A stretch of DNA of 64,000 nucleotides from Paenibacillus thalictri (lineage in GTDB: Bacteria; Bacillota; Bacilli; Paenibacillales; NBRC-103111): assembly GCF_004307995.1 (NCBI RefSeq), contig NZ_SIRE01000014.1:186001-250000 (forward strand), read 5' to 3'. The first letter of the stretch is position 1, and each line of letters opens with the position of its first letter. The position numbers and the translations under genes are program-made. Below are positions 34,958-43,576 of the stretch, piece by piece. The notes below the pieces were generated by a model. That model did no database searches. It worked only from the letters and a program-made list of their open reading frames with translations, and was not told where the DNA came from.

Positions 34958-36610
34958 TTAATAAATAATTTCCACGCTGCGCGTTGCTTCCGTGTAATTG
35001 ATTTTTGCCCCGAGCACTTCGGAAAGCAAACGTACCGGTACCATCGTATTTTCTCCGACAAGCCGCGCCGGCGTATCGGTCATCTGTACTCTGCCGGCCA
35101 TTTCATATTGATTTTTGGTCGTATACAAGGTGACCTTGAGATCGCCTTTCGTATACACGGCCGCGCGTTTCTCATCGTCCCACTCGACGTTGGCGCCAAG
35201 CGCGGCGGCGAGGTCGCGGATATACAAATACGAGGAGTCGTCTACGATCACCGGGGGCCGTTTCATCGGAAAGCTGACGCCATCCACGGTGTAATCGCTG
35301 GCGTCTAGTCCGAAGCTGGCGATTCGTTGAACGGACGAACCGGTCACCGAGCTTTTGCTGTAAACAGCTGAATCCTGGTGAAGCTTTTTCTTGCCGATGC
35401 CGGTTATCGGTTCTGTCGTAAAATCCCACTCTTTGGTTACTTTCTCCGTGTCGCCGCCCGGTTTTGTGATTTGCAAGTTCAGCTTCACGCGATAGCTGGT
35501 ATCTTCTTGCAGCGGTTTGCTTGGAATCAATAGAACGGCGCCAGTCAGCTTATCGTCGTTGTCGGGAGCATTGGTCAGAAGCTCGATGGGTTTGTCATAA
35601 CTCGTTTGCAGCTGAGCGCTAATGAGCTTGACTTTTTCGATGTCGGAGCCGTAATACTGCGCCATGATCGGATACCCTACAGGGTAATCGTTGCTTTTAT
35701 GGATGCGCAGCGGGTCAGGTTCTTCATAGCCCTTAAACGTTGTCGGCGCCATGCGTTCCCCGGGAACCGGAGAAACAACCAGCTGCGGCGCAACTGAGGA
35801 ACCCATGCCGAATTCGATGACGGTGTAATTCCCGGCTTTGGCTAATCCGATCGCGGTTACGTTGGGATCAAGGAACGGCTTGCGGTGGTAGGGAGCATCA
35901 AACAGCATGTCGATGGAGTTTTGCATCGTTCCGGCGGTATAAGCGGCATCTTCGCTTAAGCTCGAAGAATAGCCGTAATAGTTGGCCCGTGCGAACGGAT
36001 CTTTCCCGATGAACCCTTTGGCGCCCGATATTTCGTCGTGCAGACTGGCGTTGTTTCCGCCTTTTTGCTGTACTTTGTTCGTCTCTAAATAGTTAGCGTG
36101 AGCCGAAGCGCTTGCATTCAACCGATCGTTGATTTCCACCGGCTTAAGCCCGTAAATCATCCGATAATCGTTTACGGCCTGTAATCCCGACAACTGCTCG
36201 GATGTCGGCGAGGGCAGCTGCTGAAGCGCATTTTTGGCCACAGTGAAGCTCCATGACTTGGCAATCGGTTCATAGCCGTAATAGGTGAAAGTTAACGTCA
36301 CCTTATATGTACCGGGGGCCAAATCTTTTGTCGGCGTATATGAAAATGTTTGCTGTGTGCGGTCGTAAATGACGTTAACGTCTTCTCCGTTGATGTTCAT
36401 CTTGTAGGCGCTAGGCGTGTCCGGCATATCCGTCTCCAGATAAAAGAAGATCGGCGGCCTTGTGAGTCCGACAACGGTGTTAGGAGTCGACCAATACTTA
36501 AATGAGTAGGCGCTTGCTGTGTTTGCAGGAATGACAGAACCGGAACACCAGATGGCCAATGCGGCAATCATGACCAAAGCCCGTTTTGCCAATCGTCTTG
36601 CGGTTAGCAT
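34958..36610 (-). CDS. Secreted CAP-domain protein with C-terminal stalk domain
   Basis: Exported protein of about 550 aa; start ATG 36610 follows AGAGGGAA. The signal peptide (RRLAKRALVMIAALAIW) is probably cleaved after NTASA near residue 35. Residues 40-125 form an Ig-like beta region, 140-270 a CAP/SCP domain (LNASASAHANYL, YHRKPFLDPNVTAIGLA), followed by another Ig-like segment (DTSYRVKLNLQI). Residues 455-550 are a copper amine oxidase N-terminal-like stalk domain (LYIRDLAAALGANVEWD, TMVPVRLLSEVLGAKI). Probably cell-surface attached; function unknown. Divergent from cluster C. Confidence 0.82.
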   Translation of the reverse strand: MLTARRLAKRALVMIAALAIWCSGSVIPANTASAYSFKYWSTPNTVVGLTRPPIFFYLETDMPDTPSAYKMNINGEDVNVIYDRTQQTFSYTPTKDLAPGTYKVTLTFTYYGYEPIAKSWSFTVAKNALQQLPSPTSEQLSGLQAVNDYRMIYGLKPVEINDRLNASASAHANYLETNKVQQKGGNNASLHDEISGAKGFIGKDPFARANYYGYSSSLSEDAAYTAGTMQNSIDMLFDAPYHRKPFLDPNVTAIGLAKAGNYTVIEFGMGSSVAPQLVVSPVPGERMAPTTFKGYEEPDPLRIHKSNDYPVGYPIMAQYYGSDIEKVKLISAQLQTSYDKPIELLTNAPDNDDKLTGAVLLIPSKPLQEDTSYRVKLNLQITKPGGDTEKVTKEWDFTTEPITGIGKKKLHQDSAVYSKSSVTGSSVQRIASFGLDASDYTVDGVSFPMKRPPVIVDDSSYLYIRDLAAALGANVEWDDEKRAAVYTKGDLKVTLYTTKNQYEMAGRVQMTDTPARLVGENTMVPVRLLSEVLGAKINYTEATRSVEIIY

Positions 36611-36701
36611 AAGAGTTTCCCTCTTTTCCAAATGTTGATGTCAAAAATTGGACGTGGATTTCCCATTAAAGTTGCTGTGTCCACCATATTAAATTCAAAG
36701 T

Positions 36702-36760
36702 TTTGTTCCCTCATGTATCAGGATTTGTTCCTTATTTGCCTTAGCCCCTCGCATTATACT
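36702..36760 (+). promoter_or_regulatory. AraC-type direct repeat and -10 box upstream of cluster C
   Basis: TTTGTTCC occurs at 36702-36709 and 36724-36731, 22 bp apart (two helical turns). The proximal copy abuts the expected -35 position of a good -10 box TATACT (36755-36760), while the -35 itself is poor. This is the layout of an AraC/YesN-activated promoter. Confidence 0.5.
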
Positions 36761-36802
36761 TGTTTCAGAGGCAGCAGCGCCGAACAGAAAGGAGGGTATC
36801 CG

Positions 36803-37750
36803 TTGGCGGTACGTTCGAAGGCCATTCCGCCGTTAGGGCGGCGGCCGGTATTCATGCGATCCATATGGAATCATCGTATTTTTTATGCGATGTTGTTTCC
36901 CGGACTTGTTTATTTTGTCATTTACAAGTACATCCCGATTTACGGTATTACAATCGCTTTTAAGGAATTCGATATTTTTCAAGGCATAACGGGCAGCCCT
37001 GTCGCCTCCCCATGGTACAAGCATTTTCAATACTTTTATGAATCTCCGTATTTTGCGCAGCTGTTGACCAATACGTTTCTCATCAGCATATACAAGCTTG
37101 TATTTGGCATCGTGCCTCCTATTGTTTTGGCCGTCTTGTTTCATGAATGCAGGCCGGAATGGCTGAAGCGGGGAATTCAAACGATTACGTATATGCCGCA
37201 TTTTTTGTCATGGGTTATTATTTACGGGATTTTATTGGCGCTGTTATCCGAGGACTCAGGTTTAATCAATCGGTGGATTGTTTCTATGGGAGGGAGTGAA
37301 ATCAATTTTTTGAGCTCAACCGCCTGGTTCAGAAGCATTCTTGTCGGCTCGGAGGTGTGGCAGGATACGGGGTGGGGAGCGATTATTTATTTAGCCGCCA
37401 TGTCGGGCATCGATCCTTCCTTGTATGAATCCGCCAGAGTGGACGGTGCAGGCCGCCTGAAAGTGATCTGGCATATTACATTGCCGGGCATTCGCAGTGT
37501 AATCGTGTTATTGCTGATCCTCAAACTGGGCAAAGTGCTGGATGCCGGATTTGAGCAGATTTATATTCTGTACAACATTCAGGTGCTGGAAGTTGCCGAT
37601 ATCCTCGATACGTGGGTGTTTCGGACAGGGCTGGAACAGTTGAACTTCAGCCTGGCGGCAGCGGTAGGATTGTTTAAATCATGCATAGGGCTCATTCTCG
37701 TCATCGCTTCGAATCAATTGGCCAAAAGGTGGGGGGAAGGAATATGGTAG
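36803..37750 (+). CDS. ABC importer permease, LplB type (cluster C)
   Basis: Permease of about 315 aa. Start TTG 36803 is supported by AAAGGAGGG six bases upstream; the frame opens far upstream but through the promoter. Six helices predicted, EAA-type loop ESARVDGAGRLKVIWHITLP, typical opening YAMLFPGLVYFVIYKYIPIYG and ending QLAKRWGEGIW. It overlaps the next gene by 7 bases. Confidence 0.93.
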   Translation: MAVRSKAIPPLGRRPVFMRSIWNHRIFYAMLFPGLVYFVIYKYIPIYGITIAFKEFDIFQGITGSPVASPWYKHFQYFYESPYFAQLLTNTFLISIYKLVFGIVPPIVLAVLFHECRPEWLKRGIQTITYMPHFLSWVIIYGILLALLSEDSGLINRWIVSMGGSEINFLSSTAWFRSILVGSEVWQDTGWGAIIYLAAMSGIDPSLYESARVDGAGRLKVIWHITLPGIRSVIVLLLILKLGKVLDAGFEQIYILYNIQVLEVADILDTWVFRTGLEQLNFSLAAAVGLFKSCIGLILVIASNQLAKRWGEGIW

Positions 37751-38604
37751 CGGGCGCCGGGGATCGTTTGTTTGGCGGCATGGTCCAGGCATGCCTGATT
37801 TTGTTCGGCGTGGTTGTCTTGTTCCCGCTGCTTTATGTGGTGGCGGTTTCGCTGACCCCGTATGCGGAAGTACTGAAGAACGGCGGTTATGTGGTCATAC
37901 CGCGGAGCATTACGCTGGCTGCTTACCAGGAGATTTTGATGCAATCGGGGATTGTCCGTTCATTGGGCATTACCGTATTTGTCACGCTGACCGGAACCGC
38001 GCTGAATCTGCTCCTGACCCTCTTGACCGCTTATCCGCTGAGCAGAAAAAGCTTGCCGGGCCGCCATATGTTTCTTATGATCATTGTATTTACGCTGCTG
38101 TTCAGCGGAGGCATCATTCCGACATATCTTGTGGTCAAAGCGACCGGACTGATCGATTCCGTATGGTCGCTTATCCTTCCTACGGCCATCTCGGGTTTTA
38201 ATGTGCTGATCGTCAAAAGTTTCTTCGAGCAGATGCCGGGAGAGCTGTTTGAAGCGGCTAGAATGGACGGAGCGAAGGAGGTTCGGGTGCTGGCGCAAAT
38301 TGTGATACCGCTTTCTTTGCCTGTCATTGCAACTGTCGGATTGTTTTATGCGGTTAGCCATTGGAACACGTATTTGCCGGCGATTATGTATTTGACCGAC
38401 CGCGAGTTGTATCCTCTGCAGGTTATCATTCGCGAGCTGCTGATGTTATCCCGCCAATCCAACACGAATATGGAAGAAACGATCCCGACCGTGACGCTGC
38501 AGATGAGCGCAGTCGTGGCGGCTTCGGCTCCGATTGTGGCGGTATATCCGTTTCTGCAGAAACATTTCACCAAAGGCATGATGTTGGGCGCTATCAAAGG
38601 ATAA
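37744..38604 (+). CDS. ABC importer permease, YtcP type (cluster C)
   Basis: Second permease, about 286 aa from ATG 37744, preceded by GGGGGAAGG. EAA loop EAARMDGAKEVRVLAQIVIP, ending PFLQKHFTKGMMLGAIKG. The overlap with the first permease implies translational coupling. A TATAAT (38625-38630) lies in the 48-base gap before the binding-protein gene but lacks a good -35. Confidence 0.93.
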   Translation: MVAGAGDRLFGGMVQACLILFGVVVLFPLLYVVAVSLTPYAEVLKNGGYVVIPRSITLAAYQEILMQSGIVRSLGITVFVTLTGTALNLLLTLLTAYPLSRKSLPGRHMFLMIIVFTLLFSGGIIPTYLVVKATGLIDSVWSLILPTAISGFNVLIVKSFFEQMPGELFEAARMDGAKEVRVLAQIVIPLSLPVIATVGLFYAVSHWNTYLPAIMYLTDRELYPLQVIIRELLMLSRQSNTNMEETIPTVTLQMSAVVAASAPIVAVYPFLQKHFTKGMMLGAIKG

Positions 38605-38652
38605 TGCAAAACGATTAAATTACGTATAATTTTGAGAAAAAAAGGTGGGTAT

Positions 38653-40191
38653 ATGATGCGACTCAAGTTGAAAAAAGCGGTTCCAGCGCTCCTGCTTCCC
38701 GTAGCGCTCGCAACGGCGGCAGGTTGCGCCGCAAGCGGCGGCGGCACGGCCGATTCGAACGTCAAGCAGGCTGCGCAGCCGGCGAAGGAAGACAAGCCGG
38801 TTGAAATCAATTTTTCTTTATCCGGTACCGGCATGCCCGAAAAGGACAAAGACGACATCGCCAATACGCTCAATAAAAAACTCGGTATTACCCTCAAAGT
38901 TAATGCGATCAGCGCCGATTACGATAACCAGCTTAACGTGAAGGTGGCCGGCGGCAATGTGCCCGACTTGTTTACAGTTTCCCAGGCTCAACTGAAGGAC
39001 TTTGCCGAGAAGGGGGTTTTGCTGGACCTCACTTCTTTATGGGATACAAAGCTGAAGGCGACAAAAGATTTTTACATTTCGACGGTGGGGGAAGGAATTA
39101 TCAAGAAAGGCACTGTGAAAGGGAAGTCGTATGCGGTCCCTAGGACGGGTGACGAACCTTCGCACACATTCTGGATTCGGCAGGACTGGTTGGATGCATT
39201 GGGGCTGCAGGCGCCGACAACGCTGGACGATCTGTTTAAAGTGGCGGTTGCTTTCACGGAAAACGACCCTGACGGTAACGGTAAGAAAGATACCTTCGGG
39301 ATTACAGGAACCGAACTGGCGGCGTTCACTCCTTTGTTCGGCGCATATGGCGTGGGAAGCCCCGACAGTTTTTACGAGAAGGGCGGCAAATATGTCAACG
39401 CTTATTATGACCCGGCGATGCCCGACGCTTTGACGGCAATCAAGAAGTTCGTAGACGCCGGCGTCGTGATGCCGCAGGTGATGACGAACAAGTCGCTCAA
39501 CTACCGGGATCAGGCGTTCCAAGGCAAGGCTGGCATCATGTACGCACCGTGGTACGATATTTCCAAAGATGAATTTGTCGCTCAATATAAGGCAGTCAAC
39601 CCTCAGGCCAAATGGGTACAGCTGGCTGCCCCCAAAGGACCGGGCGGCGCATACTTCGACGTATTCGACAAGGAGAAGCCTTCACGGTATTACGCAATGT
39701 CCAAGTCGCTGGAGAAAGATCCGGCCAAACTTCAGAAAGTATTGGACCTCATCAGCTATGTATCCGGCAAGGAAGGGCTGGAACTGGTCATGTTCGGATT
39801 GGAGGGCAAACACTACAACAAGAAGGACGGGAATGTAGTGCCCACGGAGCTGATGGCCAAGGAAGGGAATTACTTCAACAACTACCAAATGGCAGGGCGG
39901 CCCAACAATTCCTATAACTTGGCCAAATTTCCGAACAATACGAAAGACCGCGAGTTTGCCATTAACGCGCCGCGATTGACCAGCTTTGACAGCTCGGTTG
40001 TGCCGCCGGCCGGATTTAGTATAGCCGATGCGAAGAGATATGCTCAGGAGGAACTTGTAAAGTTCATATACGGGAAACGTCCGATCGGTGAATATGCCGA
40101 TTTTCTGAAAACATTATCCGGTACTTATAAGTATGACTTATATATCGATGAAGCCCAGAAAATAGTGAAAGAGCTCGGTTATATCAAATAA
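38653..40191 (+). CDS. Extracellular solute-binding lipoprotein (cluster C)
   Basis: Binding lipoprotein of about 512 aa. Start ATG 38653 (or 38656) after AAAGGTGG. Signal peptide with lipobox-like TAAGC, lipidated Cys25. Family signatures: FWIRQDWLDALGLQAPTTLD and DPDGNGKKDTFG. Unlike clusters A, B and D, no hairpin follows this gene. It feeds the two preceding permeases. Confidence 0.93.
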   Translation: MMRLKLKKAVPALLLPVALATAAGCAASGGGTADSNVKQAAQPAKEDKPVEINFSLSGTGMPEKDKDDIANTLNKKLGITLKVNAISADYDNQLNVKVAGGNVPDLFTVSQAQLKDFAEKGVLLDLTSLWDTKLKATKDFYISTVGEGIIKKGTVKGKSYAVPRTGDEPSHTFWIRQDWLDALGLQAPTTLDDLFKVAVAFTENDPDGNGKKDTFGITGTELAAFTPLFGAYGVGSPDSFYEKGGKYVNAYYDPAMPDALTAIKKFVDAGVVMPQVMTNKSLNYRDQAFQGKAGIMYAPWYDISKDEFVAQYKAVNPQAKWVQLAAPKGPGGAYFDVFDKEKPSRYYAMSKSLEKDPAKLQKVLDLISYVSGKEGLELVMFGLEGKHYNKKDGNVVPTELMAKEGNYFNNYQMAGRPNNSYNLAKFPNNTKDREFAINAPRLTSFDSSVVPPAGFSIADAKRYAQEELVKFIYGKRPIGEYADFLKTLSGTYKYDLYIDEAQKIVKELGYIK

Positions 40192-40228
40192 GCAGGGAAA
40201 TCTGACAAGGGAAGGGCGGAGAGATTAC

Positions 40229-41620
40229 ATGACTTCATCTATCGGATTTAAATTGGAAAGAACGATCCCCGTTGATGAGGGTTACGAGCTTGTTGTGGCG
40301 GGAGGCGGCCCGGCGGGAGTCGGGGCTGCAATCAGCGCGGCAAGATTGGGCACCAAAGTGCTGCTGATCGAAGCTACCGGATGTATGGGCGGGATGGGCA
40401 CCTCCGGTTTGGTGACCGCCTTTGATCCGATGGCTAACGGGGAGCAGATGCTGGTCGGCGGCATTATGAGAGAAATTGTCGAGACGATGTACTCTCGGGG
40501 GTATATGAGTCCGGGCATCGACCCGAATTGCTGGCGCAAATTTTATCATCGCTGGTCCCCGTTTCGAGTGGAAGGCTACAAGCGCATATTGGATGAATTG
40601 GTCGTTCAGGCGGGAGTTGAGGTTCGTTTTTTCACGCGGCTGATCGATGTTGACGTATCGGCCGCCGACAGGACGGTGAACGGCGTGGTGACCCATAATA
40701 TCGAAGGGTACCGTTTTATTAAAGCAAAGGCGTTTATCGATTGCACAGGGGACGCTATATTGGCGGATCTCAGCGGCGCCGCTTGCCGCGAAGCGGGTCG
40801 TGATACGCCTAACATCATGCCGGCCACGCTGCCTTCGCTGTTTGTCGGCATCGATTGGGAGAAGAAAAGGACGGTGAACGAACAGAAAGGAGCCGAAGTA
40901 CGGCAAGCGATTCAGGCCGGCCATTTTACCCAGCCGGACCCGTTTCTGGTCGGCATGTCCAAAGTAGGCCATAACGTAGGTTATTTGAACGGTGGGCATC
41001 TGTTTAACTTAAATGCGCTGCGCTGCCGGGATCTCACCGAAGGGATTATGTTGGGAAGAAAAATTGCCGAGGAATACTTGCATTTCTACCGCAAGTACAT
41101 ACCCGGCTGTGAAAATCTGGAGCATGTCACAACCGCTTCACTGATCGGTGTCCGCGAATCGAGACGGATCGTCGGCGAATACGAGCTGAACATTAACGAT
41201 TATATGGCCAAACGGGAATTCCCCGACCAGATCGGCGTATTTAACAAATTTGTCGACATCCATCCTTATGATTATTCGGAGGAGGCGTACCAACGGCATC
41301 TGATCGAAAAGGAAAAAAGCTTTAAGCTCAAGGAAGGGGAATACTTCGGCATTCCTTACGGCATTCTGGTTCCCAAAGGCTGGAACAACTTGTGGGTCGC
41401 CGGACGCTGCGTGTCCAGCGATGTTATGGTGCACGGTTCGATCCGGGTTCAGCCGGCATGCTCCATGATGGGGCAAGCAGCGGGCACGGCTGCGGTGCAA
41501 GCGATCCGCACCGGACAAACGGCTTGTACGCTGGATACGGAAGAGTTGGTCGAGACGCTGCGCAAAGCAAATGCGTTTCTGCCCCAGACTTCGCTTAGTT
41601 CCGCAATGACTCGTTCATAA
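40229..41620 (+). CDS. FAD-dependent oxidoreductase (FAD_oxidored type)
   Basis: Flavoprotein of 463 aa. FAD motif LVVAGGGPAGVGAAISAARLG, LIEATGCMGGMGTSGLV, AFIDCTGDAILADLSG, the shared VRESRRIVGEY motif, and C-terminal LWVAGRCVSSD with GQAAGTAA. It is a distant paralog of the gene at 21029 and, like it, is linked to an LplB/YtcP importer. It probably oxidises the imported compound or a derivative; reaction unknown. Start ATG 40229. Confidence 0.88.
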   Translation: MTSSIGFKLERTIPVDEGYELVVAGGGPAGVGAAISAARLGTKVLLIEATGCMGGMGTSGLVTAFDPMANGEQMLVGGIMREIVETMYSRGYMSPGIDPNCWRKFYHRWSPFRVEGYKRILDELVVQAGVEVRFFTRLIDVDVSAADRTVNGVVTHNIEGYRFIKAKAFIDCTGDAILADLSGAACREAGRDTPNIMPATLPSLFVGIDWEKKRTVNEQKGAEVRQAIQAGHFTQPDPFLVGMSKVGHNVGYLNGGHLFNLNALRCRDLTEGIMLGRKIAEEYLHFYRKYIPGCENLEHVTTASLIGVRESRRIVGEYELNINDYMAKREFPDQIGVFNKFVDIHPYDYSEEAYQRHLIEKEKSFKLKEGEYFGIPYGILVPKGWNNLWVAGRCVSSDVMVHGSIRVQPACSMMGQAAGTAAVQAIRTGQTACTLDTEELVETLRKANAFLPQTSLSSAMTRS

Positions 41621-41631
41621 GTTCATAAGAT

Positions 41632-41667
41632 CAGCGGCGGCGACAGTCTAGAAGGCTGCCGCCGCTG
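41632..41667 (+). other. Strong GC hairpin after FAD oxidoreductase gene
   Basis: CAGCGGCGGC (41632-41641) is a perfect complement of GCCGCCGCTG (41658-41667). There is no T run after it, so it is not a standard intrinsic terminator; it may protect the 3' end or slow readthrough into the kinase gene. Confidence 0.5.
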
Positions 41668-41758
41668 CCCAAGAAGCTTGTACCGGCGGGGTTCGACCAC
41701 CGCCATAAGACGCCGGGACGCACTCACGGGTTGGAGAGGTTGTGCTGCAAAGTCGGGT

Positions 41759-41788
41759 TTGACAGGAAGCCCGGTATGCGACGATAAT
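41759..41788 (+). promoter_or_regulatory. Promoter of the cluster C kinase-regulator pair
   Basis: Perfect TTGACA (41759-41764), 18-base spacer, GATAAT (41783-41788). It allows the sensor genes to be expressed independently of the transport operon upstream. Confidence 0.65.
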
Positions 41789-41822
41789 CGGACTAGATCA
41801 TGCAGGTAGGGAGAACTCCGTC

Positions 41823-43571
41823 ATGTACCAAGCCATCCTTCGACACTTCATCCCACAGACGTTAAAGACCAGGCTGTTCGCTGTATTTATGCTGTTTATT
41901 TTTATTCCTTTTTCCTTATTAAACATTCGCAACTATAACCGTATCGAGAGTTCCCTAGAAACGCAGCTGGGCTACCAATGCAGCAGCCAGTTGGGGCAGA
42001 TACGTTCGGAAATTGAGGAGTTGAAAGGACTTGTATTCAAGGCGGCCATTCGATTAAGCCAGGAAAATGAGCTGAAGGAAGCGATCCGCTTGGGAGAAGC
42101 AAGTGACGGCTCCACCCCGCAAGGGGAGAAATTGCTGCTGTCCCGGCAAATCAACGGTATTCTTCCCGTGTTTGAGCCCTATTCCAATTTGTTTCAATTT
42201 ACGATAGCCGATCTGGATTCCGTCCATTATTCGACCGCCCAAGCGGATATCTCCGCTTCTACGGAAGCCCTGGCACAAGATTTAGTCAACCGCCATAAAG
42301 CGTATATATGGACGCATTCCGAAGGCGCCAATATGAAGCTGACATTAACGTTGCTGGTGAAAGAAGGCGATCCTGCTGCCGGCATCATTAGGGTGGATTT
42401 CGATTATATCGGATGGCTTAAAGCGCGGGTCAGTTATTTTCCCATCCAGCAGCATTTGTTTATTATGGATGAAGCGGAGCATGTCTTGTCCGGCACGAGC
42501 CCGGGGATGTCCCCGCCGCCGTCCGACGTTATAAATCAATTGCGGGAGATGTCCCCGCGGCCCGAATATACGATTGACAACAAAACCCGAAATTTAATTA
42601 CGGTTGCCTCCATACCTTCAATGAATTGGTATTTGGTGGGCAGCGTGCCGCTCGAAGTATTTTTCGGCGATCTTCCCAAGGTGAAGATCGAATATTTTAT
42701 TTCCTTTTTGATATTGGCTTGTTTGTTTATTTTCATTACCTTTTTGACGGTATCCACATTAACCCGCCCCTTGTTATTGATGCAGCGGAAAATGTCCGAG
42801 CTTGTACAAAAGAAGCTGTTTCACTCCAGATTGGCTGAGGATCGTTTTTCGGGGGAAATGCTGGGGTTAGCCAAGACGTTTAACCGTATGACGGCCGACC
42901 TGGAGCGGCTGATCGAGCAAATGCGGATCGAAGAACGGCAAAAGGAAGCGCTGCGTTTTCAGATGCTGATGTCGCAAATGAACCCGCATTTTCTGCTTAA
43001 TACGTTAAACGCGATTAAATGGAACGCCTATCAGCATCAGGATCAGGCTACATATGAAATGTGCAAATCGCTTGGCGTGCTGCTGGAGACCGGCTTAAAT
43101 ACGGACCTGGAGTTGCTGCATTTGAAAGACGAAATTCATCTTGTGAAAGCGTTTGCCTATATTCAAAATTTCCGGTTTAACGGCCGTTTTCAGATTGCTT
43201 ACGAATACGACGATTCGCTTCAATACGGGCTTATTCCAAAACTGAGCCTGCAGCCGTTAGTGGAAAATGCCATTCACCATGCGTTTCATGAGGAGCAGGA
43301 AGATTGCCGGATTATCGTCAGAGCCGTTTCGCTTGGAAATAAGCTGGTGCTGGAAGTGGAGGATAACGGCACCGGCGTTTCGATTACCCGCGCAGAGACA
43401 CCGGATTCGCGCCGCAAACGGGGAATCGGCTTGTATAACTTGCGTGAGCGGCTTAAGCTGCTTTTTCGCGGGGAAGCCTCCTTCGAGCTGATACAGACGG
43501 CGGGAAAAGGCACTTTGGCCCGAATCCGCATGCCTTTGCTCATCTCGCAGCCGTATGAACAAGGAGAGTGA
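41823..43571 (+). CDS. YesM-type sensor histidine kinase (cluster C)
   Basis: Sensor kinase of 582 aa. Helix at about 18-36, extracellular region, second helix near 280-305 (FISFLILACLFIFITFLTV), HAMP-like linker, phosphoacceptor H389 in MNPHFLLNTLNAIKW, N box LVENAIHHAFH, glycine box DNGTGVS. Start ATG 41823 after AGGGAGAA. Five bases separate it from the regulator gene. It likely activates the TTTGTTCC-controlled importer promoter via its partner. Confidence 0.95.
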   Translation: MYQAILRHFIPQTLKTRLFAVFMLFIFIPFSLLNIRNYNRIESSLETQLGYQCSSQLGQIRSEIEELKGLVFKAAIRLSQENELKEAIRLGEASDGSTPQGEKLLLSRQINGILPVFEPYSNLFQFTIADLDSVHYSTAQADISASTEALAQDLVNRHKAYIWTHSEGANMKLTLTLLVKEGDPAAGIIRVDFDYIGWLKARVSYFPIQQHLFIMDEAEHVLSGTSPGMSPPPSDVINQLREMSPRPEYTIDNKTRNLITVASIPSMNWYLVGSVPLEVFFGDLPKVKIEYFISFLILACLFIFITFLTVSTLTRPLLLMQRKMSELVQKKLFHSRLAEDRFSGEMLGLAKTFNRMTADLERLIEQMRIEERQKEALRFQMLMSQMNPHFLLNTLNAIKWNAYQHQDQATYEMCKSLGVLLETGLNTDLELLHLKDEIHLVKAFAYIQNFRFNGRFQIAYEYDDSLQYGLIPKLSLQPLVENAIHHAFHEEQEDCRIIVRAVSLGNKLVLEVEDNGTGVSITRAETPDSRRKRGIGLYNLRERLKLLFRGEASFELIQTAGKGTLARIRMPLLISQPYEQGE

Positions 43572-43576
43572 ATCAT

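Noticed and set aside
41632..41667. Intrinsic terminator after the cluster C FAD oxidoreductase
   Set aside because: The stem is perfect but no T run follows, so it is kept only as a hairpin.
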